A model generated the notes under the pieces. The model saw only the letters and a list, made by a program, of their open reading frames with translations. It searched no databases and was not told the DNA's origin. A DNA stretch of 27,543 nt from CAZYEI01 sp964646425 (GTDB lineage Bacteria; Bacillota_I; Bacilli_A; RFN20; JAISJY01): assembly GCA_964646425.1 (NCBI GenBank), contig CAZYEI010000014.1:1-27543 (forward strand), in the 5' to 3' direction. The position numbers were made by a program, and so were the translations under genes. Positions 14,796 to 21,650 of the stretch are shown one piece after another (within the stretch, counting starts at the first letter, position 1; each line of letters starts with the position of its first letter).

Positions 14796-16103
14796 CTATT
14801 TTTGAGCATTTTTCATTTCGTGTAAACGAATTTGAAGTTTTGCCTTTTTAATATTTTCAGTTACTTCTATATGTGATGGACAAACATATGAGCACATACC
14901 ACATTCAACGCAGCTCTTAGCCTTAAGACTTAGCATTCTTTCAACATCACCTTTTTTTACAGCAATTTGGATTTCTACTGGTTGCAAGCCTGATGGGCAA
15001 TTCAATGTACATTGACCACAACGTAAACATGCCGATTGTTCATAATTAACATGTTTTAAAATTGTTAATCCTCCAATTTGAGGTGCTATTGGGAAATCAT
15101 CTTTCATTTGTGCTTTTCCACACATTGGTCCACCTGAAATCAAGTCAATTTCTTCTGATGTATAACCTCCACAAGCAGATATTAATTCATTTGCAGGTGT
15201 TCCAATCGGACAAATAACATTTGTTGGGTTTGTAACACCATCTCCTGAAATTGTAACAAGTCTTTTGCTTAAAACTTCTCCATCTAATAAAGCATGTCCT
15301 AAAGAAATAACTGTTTGAGCATTATTAACAACAACGCCAACTTCGCTTGGCAACATATTATATTCAACATTGAATACTTGTTTAATCAATGTTCTTTCCC
15401 AGCCCATTGGATACATGTCAGGAACCTCAACAATTTTAATTCCTTCATACTTTGGAAGCACTTCTAAAATTTTTGCTTTCATATCATCTTTATTAACTTT
15501 AAATGCAATTATTGCTTCCTTTGCTCCTAGTGCTTTAGTTAAAAGTTTAGCACCTTTTAATAAATAATCAGCATCTTCTTTAATTGCATGATAATCTGTT
15601 GTTAAATATGGTTCACATTCAACTGCATTAATTAATAAAGAATGAATTCCGTTAGGATTGTTGTATTTAACATAAGTTGGGAAACCAGCACCACCTAAAC
15701 CAACTAATCCCGCTTCTTTGATAGCAGCAAAAATTTCATCTTGCGTGCTTTCTAGAGAAACTGTTTTTAATACATTTTCTAATTTGGCATATTTGAAATC
15801 ATTTTCAATTACAATATGATTTACTGGTCTGCCAACAGTAGCATTGAAGCGTAATTCACTTGCCCTAACAACACCAGATACTGATGAATAAATTGGAACA
15901 TAAAAATCACCACGAGTTCCAATACGAGAGCCAACTTTTACTTCATCGCCTTCTTTTACCAAGATTTCGATATCTTTTCCATTTGGTGAAACGACAGGAA
16001 AATAAACATATTTAACTTCATTTAATTCTATAACAGAATCATTATGTGTTAAATCTTTATGTCCATCTAGATGTCTTTTACCACGAGAGCTAAAAATACC
16101 CAT
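14796..16103 (-). CDS. rnfC: RnfC, NADH-side subunit of the Rnf complex
   Basis: 435-residue cytoplasmic, membrane-associated subunit and first gene of the operon. The N-terminal part has the RnfC barrel-sandwich segment (VKEGDEVKVGSRIG). A Nqo1-like nucleotide/FMN region with GLVGLGGAGFPTYVK lies near residue 133, followed by a SLBB-type region. Two ferredoxin-type motifs near the C-terminus, CLRCGQCTLNCP and CVECGMCSYVCP, would bind two [4Fe-4S] clusters. All ligands are present. As RnfB here lacks its ferredoxin domain, these are the only ferredoxin-like clusters coded in the operon. The ATG lies 9 bases after GGAGG. Confidence 0.94.
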   Translation of the reverse strand: MGIFSSRGKRHLDGHKDLTHNDSVIELNEVKYVYFPVVSPNGKDIEILVKEGDEVKVGSRIGTRGDFYVPIYSSVSGVVRASELRFNATVGRPVNHIVIENDFKYAKLENVLKTVSLESTQDEIFAAIKEAGLVGLGGAGFPTYVKYNNPNGIHSLLINAVECEPYLTTDYHAIKEDADYLLKGAKLLTKALGAKEAIIAFKVNKDDMKAKILEVLPKYEGIKIVEVPDMYPMGWERTLIKQVFNVEYNMLPSEVGVVVNNAQTVISLGHALLDGEVLSKRLVTISGDGVTNPTNVICPIGTPANELISACGGYTSEEIDLISGGPMCGKAQMKDDFPIAPQIGGLTILKHVNYEQSACLRCGQCTLNCPSGLQPVEIQIAVKKGDVERMLSLKAKSCVECGMCSYVCPSHIEVTENIKKAKLQIRLHEMKNAQK

Positions 16104-16128
16104 TAAAACCTTCCTCCTTATCCAGTTA

Positions 16129-16137
16129 ATTATAACA
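16129..16137 (-). promoter_or_regulatory. extended -10 promoter of the rnf operon
   Basis: Minus-strand TG-T-TATAAT, about 25 bases before the rnfC start. The -35 region is only T-rich. A second, weaker candidate (TTGACT near 16185-16190) lies upstream. The short palindrome TTGTTACAA at 16174-16182 lies between the two. Confidence 0.6.
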
Positions 16138-16241
16138 TATATTTTTATAAAAAAATAGAAGATACTGCTTTAATTGTTACAAAAAGTCAAAAAATAAAAT
16201 CCTTACATAATTATTCTTATCTTTTATTTCTTTTTAAGTCA

Positions 16242-16250
16242 TGATATAAT
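16242..16250 (+). promoter_or_regulatory. extended -10 promoter of tgt-queA-queH, very short leader
   Basis: TG-A-TATAAT ends at 16250. A start site 6-8 bases downstream would place the 5' end of the mRNA at or next to the GGTGAT binding site at 16257-16262, with ATG at 16267. There is therefore no room for a preQ1 riboswitch in the leader. Confidence 0.65.
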
Positions 16251-16266
16251 TAGCACGGTGATTAAA

Positions 16267-17406
16267 ATGAGTGCAGTTTGGTTAGAAATAAAACATATAT
16301 GTAAACAAACAGGAGCAAGATATGGTATACTTCATACTCCTCATGGAGATGTTGAAACTCCGATGTTTATGCCAGTTGGAACGCTTGCTACTGTAAAATA
16401 TATTTCTCCAGAAGAATTAAAAGAAATGGGTGCTGGTGTTATTTTGTCAAATACATACCATTGTTGGCTAAGACCTGGTGAAGATGTAGTAGCCAATGCC
16501 GGTGGTTTACAAAAATTCATGAATTATAAAGGACCTATGTTAACAGATTCTGGTGGTTTCCAAGTGTTTTCTTTAGCTGAAAACAGAAAAATAAAAGAAG
16601 AGGGAGTTACGTTCAAAAACCATTTAAATGGTAGTAAATTATTTATGTCTCCTGAAATTTCTATCGGCATTCAAAATAAATTAGGTGCTGATATTATTAT
16701 GAGTTTTGATGAATGTCCTCCTTATCCCGCAACTTATGAATACATGAAAAAAAGTGTTGAAAGAACTCTGCGTTGGGCAAAAAGAGGTTTAGTTGCCCAT
16801 ACAAGAAGAAATGATCAAGCAATTTTTGGAATTATTCAAGGTGGCGAATTTGAGGATTTAAGAAAATATAGTGCTGAAGAAACTGTCAAAATGGATTTTG
16901 ATGGTTATTCTATCGGAGGTACTAGTGTTGGCGAAAATAAAGAAACAATGAAAAAAATGATTGATTACGCAATTAAATATCTTCCAGAAGATAAGCCTCG
17001 CTATTTAATGGGAGTTGGATCTTATGATTCAATTCTAGAGGGAGTTTTACGAGGAGTAGACATGTTTGATTGTGTTTTACCAACACGTATAGCACGACAC
17101 GGAGCATTAATGACATCTAAAGGAAGATTAAATATTCGTGACAAGAAAAATGAATATGATTTATCTCCAATAGATAGTAATTGTGATTGCTACACTTGTA
17201 AAAACTACTCTAGATCATATCTAAGACACTTATATAGATGCGATGAAGGTTTGGGAAAAAGATTACTTTCTATTCATAATCTAAGATTTTTAATTAAATT
17301 AATGGAAGAAATAAGAGAAGCCATTAAAAATGATAGATTCGGTGATTTCAAAGAAGAATTTTTTGAAAAATATGGATTGAATATCGAAAATCCAAGGGGG
17401 TTCTAA
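16267..17406 (+). CDS. tgt: queuine/preQ1 tRNA-guanine transglycosylase
   Basis: 379-residue enzyme that exchanges guanine-34 of GUN-anticodon tRNAs for preQ1. Motifs: PVGTLATVK near the N-terminus, DSGGFQVFSLA with the catalytic Asp near 90, GGTSVGE, then VDMFDCVLPTRIARHG with the nucleophilic Asp, and a zinc site CDCYTC plus a later SIHN His. A GTG at 16258 opens the frame three codons earlier, but it is part of the GGTGAT binding site; the ATG at 16267 is chosen. queA follows after one base. Highly conserved, so identification is certain. Confidence 0.96.
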   Translation: MSAVWLEIKHICKQTGARYGILHTPHGDVETPMFMPVGTLATVKYISPEELKEMGAGVILSNTYHCWLRPGEDVVANAGGLQKFMNYKGPMLTDSGGFQVFSLAENRKIKEEGVTFKNHLNGSKLFMSPEISIGIQNKLGADIIMSFDECPPYPATYEYMKKSVERTLRWAKRGLVAHTRRNDQAIFGIIQGGEFEDLRKYSAEETVKMDFDGYSIGGTSVGENKETMKKMIDYAIKYLPEDKPRYLMGVGSYDSILEGVLRGVDMFDCVLPTRIARHGALMTSKGRLNIRDKKNEYDLSPIDSNCDCYTCKNYSRSYLRHLYRCDEGLGKRLLSIHNLRFLIKLMEEIREAIKNDRFGDFKEEFFEKYGLNIENPRGF

Positions 17407-17407
17407 A

Positions 17408-18433
17408 ATGAAATTAAGTGAATTTGATTATTATTTACCTGAAGAACTAATTGCTCAAGTCCCCCTAAAAGATCGGAGCACTTCTAGATTAATGATCTTA
17501 AATAGAGAAAAGCAAACAATCGAACACAAGCATTTTTATGATATTATCAATTACCTGCATAAAGGCGATGTTTTGGTACGTAACAATACAAGAGTAATTC
17601 CAGCTCGTTTATTTGGAATTAAAGAAGAAACCGGAGCTCATGTTGAATTACTTATTTTAAAACAGGACGGAAACAATTGTGAATGTCTTGTTGGAAATGC
17701 TAGAGTGGTAAAATTAAACACTGTAATTACATTTGGCAATGGTGAGTTAAAAGCAAAATGTATTGAAGTTAAAGATGAAGGTATTAGGATATTTGAAATG
17801 ATATATCAAGGGATTTTTCTTGAAGTACTAGAAAAATTAGGAAATGTACCATTACCTCCCTATATCAAAGAAAAACTGCAAGATAAAGAAAGATATCAAA
17901 CTGTCTATGCTAAAATTGAAGGTAGTGCAGCTGCCCCAACTGCCGGATTACACTTTACAGATGAAATTTTCAAAAAATTACAAGATAAAGGGATCGAAAT
18001 TTTAGATGTAACACTTCATGTTGGACTAGGAACATTTAAGCCAGTGAGTGAAGATAACATTCTTAATCATAAAATGCACTCTGAATATTATATTATGGAA
18101 CAAGAAGTCGCAGAAAAATTAAACAAAGCTAAAGATGAAGGTCGACGCATTATTAGCGTAGGCACCACTTCAACTAGAGTTTTAGAAACTATTGCCAGCA
18201 AAAATAATGGAAGATTTGTTGCAAGTTCAGGAAATACAAATATTTTTATTTATCCTGGGTATGAATTTAAAGCAATTAGTGGTTTAATTACTAACTTTCA
18301 TTTGCCAAAATCTACTTTAATTATGCTTGTTTCCGCTCTTGCTAGTAAAGAATTCATACTACAAGCCTATGAAGAAGCCGTAAAAGAAAAATATCGTTTT
18401 TTCTCTTTCGGAGATGCTATGTTTATTGAATAA
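17408..18433 (+). CDS. queA: S-adenosylmethionine:tRNA ribosyltransferase-isomerase
   Basis: 341-residue enzyme that builds epoxyqueuosine on preQ1-modified tRNA with the ribosyl part of SAM. Clear family features: the start KLSEFDYYLPEELIAQVP, then RDSR-like KDRSTSRLM, VRNNTRVIPARL, GSAAAPTAGLHFT in the middle, HVGLGTFKPV, and GLITNFHLPKSTLIMLVSAL near the end. Length is normal. Its binding site (AAGGGGG) overlaps the end of tgt, so the two are translated together. Confidence 0.96.
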   Translation: MKLSEFDYYLPEELIAQVPLKDRSTSRLMILNREKQTIEHKHFYDIINYLHKGDVLVRNNTRVIPARLFGIKEETGAHVELLILKQDGNNCECLVGNARVVKLNTVITFGNGELKAKCIEVKDEGIRIFEMIYQGIFLEVLEKLGNVPLPPYIKEKLQDKERYQTVYAKIEGSAAAPTAGLHFTDEIFKKLQDKGIEILDVTLHVGLGTFKPVSEDNILNHKMHSEYYIMEQEVAEKLNKAKDEGRRIISVGTTSTRVLETIASKNNGRFVASSGNTNIFIYPGYEFKAISGLITNFHLPKSTLIMLVSALASKEFILQAYEEAVKEKYRFFSFGDAMFIE

Positions 18434-18443
18434 ACTATTTGTT

Positions 18444-19079
18444 ATGGATAAATTATTTTTTTACAAAGAAATGATGAAAGAGTTGGATAGCTTAACATCA
18501 AAAAAGACTAAACCTTCTTTATTACTTCATTCTTGTTGTGGACCATGCAATACTTATCCTATGGTATTTTTATCTCAATATTTTAATTTGACTTTATATT
18601 TTAATAATTCCAATATTTTTCCTTATGAAGAATATAATAGAAGACTTCAAGAATTATTGAAATATACTGATTATTTCAATAATAAATATCAAACAAACAT
18701 TAAATGTATAGTTACACCTTATCAAGGAGAAGAATTTTCAAAATATCTTTCAATCTACGAAAACGAACCAGAAGGCGGAAAAAGATGTGAATTATGTTTT
18801 ATAAAAAGGCTAAATGAAGCATATAAATATGCCGCTGAAAATAATTTCGATTACTTCACAACTGTAATGAGTATAAGTAGAAATAAAGACAGTAAAACAT
18901 TAAATGAAATAGGCATAAAATTATCTAGCAAATATCCAAAAACTAAATTTTTAATTGCTGATTTAAAGAAAAAAGACGGAACATTAAAGGGGATAAAAAT
19001 AGCTAACGAATTAAATATGTATCGACAACAATATTGTGGTTGTTTATATTCAAAAATAAATCAAAAAAAGAGAAAATAA
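18444..19079 (+). CDS. queH: epoxyqueuosine reductase QueH
   Basis: 211 residues. QueH performs the last step of queuosine synthesis, reducing epoxyqueuosine in tRNA, and replaces the unrelated QueG. Signature cysteines are present: HSCCGPC (Cys31, 32, 35), RCELC (115, 118) and CGC (198, 200), which bind Fe-S and metal. The start is uncertain. The ATG at 18444 gives the natural N-terminus but has no ribosome binding site; it lies 10 bases after the queA stop, so it may be reached by coupling. An ATG at 18414 in the same frame would overlap queA and abuts a GGAG too closely. The set tgt-queA-queH without queCDEF fits salvage of preQ1 or a precursor. Confidence 0.92.
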   Translation: MDKLFFYKEMMKELDSLTSKKTKPSLLLHSCCGPCNTYPMVFLSQYFNLTLYFNNSNIFPYEEYNRRLQELLKYTDYFNNKYQTNIKCIVTPYQGEEFSKYLSIYENEPEGGKRCELCFIKRLNEAYKYAAENNFDYFTTVMSISRNKDSKTLNEIGIKLSSKYPKTKFLIADLKKKDGTLKGIKIANELNMYRQQYCGCLYSKINQKKRK

Positions 19080-19116
19080 TGAAATGATTTTGCTTCATTT
19101 AAATTTTCTCTTTTTT
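19064..19116. terminator. bidirectional terminator between queH and the YcxB-like gene
   Basis: Arms 19064-19077 and 19103-19116 form 14 bp (A-rich on the left, T-rich on the right), with an inner ATGAA/TTCAT stem. The genes on both sides converge on it, and both strands end in six T. The queH stop codon lies at the edge of the left arm. Confidence 0.85.
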
Positions 19117-19125
19117 ATATATTAA

Positions 19126-19617
19126 TTACTTTATTTTATTATTCAACCATTCTTTTTCTTCTTTTGTAAAAATATTTTTAGGAATTATAATTCCTTGACG
19201 ATTACTTATCATAAAGCAATAAATTCCTAGAAATAAATACTTCTTAGAAAATTCTTCCCATTTTGTAATCATTTTATGTTCATTCACAATTTGATAAATT
19301 CCTGCATCATCAAATTCAAAACTCAAATTTTGATATAACTCCTTATTATTTTTATAAACCATTTTTGAAGTCATATAAACGATTGTAACCAAATATAATA
19401 TGACAACCAAAATGCCAATTAATAAGAACAAAAAATACATTGTCCAAAAATTAAATTCTTGTAAAACTTTAGTATTCATATCATAAGAAAATAACCGTAT
19501 TAAAAAAGCAAATATGGCCACCAGAATGCTATAAATAATTACTTGTCTCTTTATATTTCTTAAATTAAACTTAAAATAATCTTTTTGAGTTAATGAATAT
19601 TCTTTTTTAAAGTTCAT
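19126..19617 (-). CDS. YcxB-like membrane protein
   Basis: 163 residues. Two membrane helices (about 26-45 and 58-83) are followed by a soluble tail with FEFDDAGIYQI, a W-E-E-F segment, IIIPKNIF and a final helix, the pattern of the YcxB-like C-terminal domain. The molecular function of this family is not known to me. The start codon overlaps the end of the HAD gene by 11 bases, so the two are co-translated. A binding site GGAGAG lies inside the HAD gene. Confidence 0.7.
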   Translation of the reverse strand: MNFKKEYSLTQKDYFKFNLRNIKRQVIIYSILVAIFAFLIRLFSYDMNTKVLQEFNFWTMYFLFLLIGILVVILYLVTIVYMTSKMVYKNNKELYQNLSFEFDDAGIYQIVNEHKMITKWEEFSKKYLFLGIYCFMISNRQGIIIPKNIFTKEEKEWLNNKIK

Positions 19618-20431
19618 TACAAATCTCTCCTTTTAATAATTTATCAATTATAAATTCAACACCATTATTATCATTTGTAAGTGTTACAAACTTACAATTT
19701 TTTTTGATTTCTTCATCAGCATTTCCCATTGCTACACTATTTTCAGTAACATTAAACATAGAAATATCATTTTCAGCATCTCCTATTGCCATTATTTTTG
19801 CTTTATTGATGCCTAGATAATTGCTTAATTTTAATAAAGCCTTTCCTTTATTCGCTTCTATATTCATAAACTCTAAATAATGAGGAGCACTGCTAACAAT
19901 ACTATACTTATTAAAAATTTCAGTACTTATTTTTTTTCTGACAATAGCTATTTTTTCAGGATAATCTACGAATAATACTTTATAAATCGGATCATTAATT
20001 TCTTGTTTATTCAAATTCTTACACAAATGAACATTTACCCCATTATAGATTCCTTCTTTTATTACATAATCAGAAACTTTTTCTGTATATACAGTGTCAT
20101 AAGTATAAACACTAACGCAAACATCATTCTTTTTAGCAAAATCTACAATCTTATCTACATCTTCTTTTAATAATAGCTTCGAAGAAATAATTTTAGTACC
20201 CGTCCCATCACAAATAAGTGCACCATTTAAGCCTATATAGTAATGATTTTCTTGTCTTAAACCTAACTCTTTTAAAAATTTGGCCACACGATAATATGGG
20301 CGTCCACTGCATAGTACAAAATAATTTCCTTTATTAATATATATTTTTATTTTCTCAAGTGTCTTAGAAGAAATTTCTTTTTGAGAATTTAAGATTGTGC
20401 CATCACAATCACAAGCAATTAAGTTTATCAT
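19607..20431 (-). CDS. Cof-type HAD phosphatase
   Basis: 274-residue cytoplasmic hydrolase of the HAD superfamily, Cof (IIB) subclass. Motif I is DCDGT (Asp8 nucleophile, Asp10), motif II SGRP, motif III the Lys in NKGKALLKL, motif IV GDAENDISMF. The cap domain between about residues 85 and 190 is of Cof type. Such enzymes dephosphorylate sugar phosphates, flavin nucleotides or similar small molecules; the substrate cannot be read from the sequence. It sits in a three-gene operon with a 2-base gap behind the pRiA4b-like gene. Confidence 0.9.
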   Translation of the reverse strand: MINLIACDCDGTILNSQKEISSKTLEKIKIYINKGNYFVLCSGRPYYRVAKFLKELGLRQENHYYIGLNGALICDGTGTKIISSKLLLKEDVDKIVDFAKKNDVCVSVYTYDTVYTEKVSDYVIKEGIYNGVNVHLCKNLNKQEINDPIYKVLFVDYPEKIAIVRKKISTEIFNKYSIVSSAPHYLEFMNIEANKGKALLKLSNYLGINKAKIMAIGDAENDISMFNVTENSVAMGNADEEIKKNCKFVTLTNDNNGVEFIIDKLLKGEICNEL

Positions 20432-20433
20432 AA

Positions 20434-21006
20434 TTAAGCTTCTTTTACTCTTTCATATATTAATTTTAAAACTTTGAAGTTATCACTATTTTTTTCTATA
20501 TCATTAACATATAAAGAATAGTCAATATTATCAAATTTATTACCATTTTCAAAAATATTCTTTAAGAGTTCAATAGTACCATCTTCAACAATACCATATC
20601 CTTTACCCGAAACAACTTCAGGAATAATATATCTTTTATCTTCTATTTTTCTTTCAATAAGTTGAATTGTAAAATGCCAGCAATTACCAAAACCATAATC
20701 AAGTTCAATGACATCACCTTCTTCAAGATGAAATTTCCACAATAAATGTTCACTAGCTAAATATTCTTCAACATATTTTTCTTGAAAACCTTTCAATAAA
20801 ATACAGACAAAAGAAACATCTGTATTATATTTAACATTAAGTTTAAACATATGATGCGACATAGCATTAACTGATGCTAAAACAATATAAGCAAGTGATG
20901 CTAAAGAATCATTGCTATCAATAACAATATCTCTATTTACATGTTCTCCAACTTTATCAACTTCAACATGAAATACATAATTTAAGTATTTTTTTTGTAT
21001 TTCCAT
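20434..21006 (-). CDS. pRiA4b ORF-3-like protein
   Basis: 190 residues. The central part has the family marks of the plasmid pRiA4b ORF-3-like domain: LEEGDVIELDYGFGNCWHFTIQL followed by IPEVVSGKGYG, a variant of the D-F-G-D-x-W-x-H and P-x-x-x-G-x-G motifs. Members occur in chromosomes and on mobile elements, and their role is not established. Nothing else mobile is near it. The start at 21006 (ATG) follows GAGGTGG by 5 bases; a GTG in that site opens the frame at 21015. It is the first gene of the operon with the HAD and YcxB-like genes, driven by a strong promoter with a possible operator. Confidence 0.75.
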   Translation of the reverse strand: MEIQKKYLNYVFHVEVDKVGEHVNRDIVIDSNDSLASLAYIVLASVNAMSHHMFKLNVKYNTDVSFVCILLKGFQEKYVEEYLASEHLLWKFHLEEGDVIELDYGFGNCWHFTIQLIERKIEDKRYIIPEVVSGKGYGIVEDGTIELLKNIFENGNKFDNIDYSLYVNDIEKNSDNFKVLKLIYERVKEA

Positions 21007-21026
21007 ATTTTCCACCTCAAAATATA

Positions 21027-21063
21027 ACTAGTTTATTATATCATTTATCAAAAAACTAGTCAA
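21027..21063 (-). promoter_or_regulatory. strong promoter flanked by an ACTAGT inverted repeat (possible operator)
   Basis: Minus-strand TTGACT (21063-21058), 17-base spacer, TG-A-TATAAT (-10 at 21040-21035): close to ideal. Arms ACTAGTTT/AAACTAGT (21060-21053 and 21034-21027) flank the spacer and -10; the downstream arm sits at the expected start site. Each arm contains the self-complementary ACTAGT, with the centres 29 bases apart. A hairpin in RNA is unlikely because transcription begins inside it, so a protein-binding site is more plausible. The -35 shares bases with the T run of the preceding terminator. Confidence 0.7.
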
Positions 21064-21155
21064 AAAAAACTTACAATCAATAATAGGTGTCTATAAGTCT
21101 TTTTGTATATCTACAATTAGATTTGACAAGATTTCATTATTGTTGTAAGTTTTTT
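21064..21155 (-). terminator. long hairpin after the CBM20 gene, probable terminator
   Basis: Arms 21064-21084 and 21136-21155 form 20 bp with one bulged base, enclosing a 51-base loop that has its own small hairpin (ATCTA-CAAT-TAGAT, 21109-21122). On the minus strand it starts 1 base after the CBM20 stop codon and ends in TTTTTTTT, so it fits a terminator. The loop is much larger than normal. Confidence 0.7.
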
Positions 21156-21156
21156 A

Positions 21157-21498
21157 TTAATTCCAATGATATACATCAATTACAATTGTTGTATCTTCAT
21201 TAACTATAACATTGTGATTTTTGATTTCTTCATTGAACATTCCTTTTTCAACATTGTTCCATGATTTAGCATTTAATAATTTAAATTCTATCTCTGTACC
21301 AACATTGAATTTTCTTGAAACAGAATATCCTCCTAGGGATTTAATGTATTTTAAAGATATTGCTTTATCTAAATCCCACGCTCCTAATTTAGCTACATTT
21401 CCTACAGCATAAATTTCTTTTTGTGTTAATTGTGCATTTTCTGCTAATTTAACAATAATTTTTAATGTTACAGTTGCTGGATTTGTTTTATTTGCCAT
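21157..21498 (-). CDS. free-standing CBM20 starch-binding module
   Basis: 113 residues and essentially one domain. It follows the CBM20 pattern: VTLKIIVKL strand, IYAVGNVAKLGAWDLDKAISL (family: lyivGs-x-x-LGnWdp-x-k-A-x-x-L), a G-T-E-I-E-F-K strand, a second Trp in KSWNNVEKG, and a closing strand with VYHW. The Trp residues are those that stack on starch sugars in this family. There is no signal peptide and no enzyme domain, so it should be a cytoplasmic alpha-glucan (glycogen or maltodextrin) binding protein. CBM20 is normally attached to secreted amylases. The ATG at 21498 follows AAGGAGG by 7 bases. It is monocistronic, with its own promoter and terminator. The role is unknown. Confidence 0.8.
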   Translation of the reverse strand: MANKTNPATVTLKIIVKLAENAQLTQKEIYAVGNVAKLGAWDLDKAISLKYIKSLGGYSVSRKFNVGTEIEFKLLNAKSWNNVEKGMFNEEIKNHNVIVNEDTTIVIDVYHWN

Positions 21499-21522
21499 AT
21501 TATAACCTCCTTGAACCAACAT

Positions 21523-21551
21523 ATATTATTAAAAAAAATACATACAGTCAA
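21523..21551 (-). promoter_or_regulatory. promoter of the CBM20 gene
   Basis: Minus-strand TTGACT (21551-21546), 17-base spacer, TAATAT (21528-21523), about 25 bases before the ATG. It diverges from the aminopeptidase promoter about 40 bases away. Confidence 0.65.
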
Positions 21552-21590
21552 TAAAATGGAAGCAGTTTCATAAAAAGAAATCGATTACCT

Positions 21591-21619
21591 TTGTAATTAT
21601 AAAAAAAACAAAGTATAAT
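21591..21619 (+). promoter_or_regulatory. promoter of the aminopeptidase P gene
   Basis: TTGTAA (21591-21596), 17-base spacer, TATAAT (21614-21619), giving a leader of about 25 bases with a GAGGGAT binding site. Confidence 0.7.
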
Positions 21620-21650
21620 AATAACGAAAAAGAATACGAGGGATACAAAA

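Noticed and set aside
16174..16190. Rex or Fnr operator in front of the rnf operon (TTGTTACAA)
   Set aside because: The palindrome is only 9 bases and lacks the full Rex or Fnr consensus; chance is likely in such AT-rich DNA.
16104..16266. preQ1 riboswitch before tgt
   Set aside because: The promoter lies directly at the ribosome binding site, leaving a leader of about 10 bases.
20434..21006. Mobile element, because pRiA4b ORF-3-like proteins occur on plasmids and transposons
   Set aside because: No transposase, terminal repeats or composition shift nearby; the gene is in a normal chromosomal operon.
21064..21155. Miniature inverted-repeat transposable element as the main call
   Set aside because: No target-site duplication that I can see and no second copy in the window; position and T8 end fit a terminator better.
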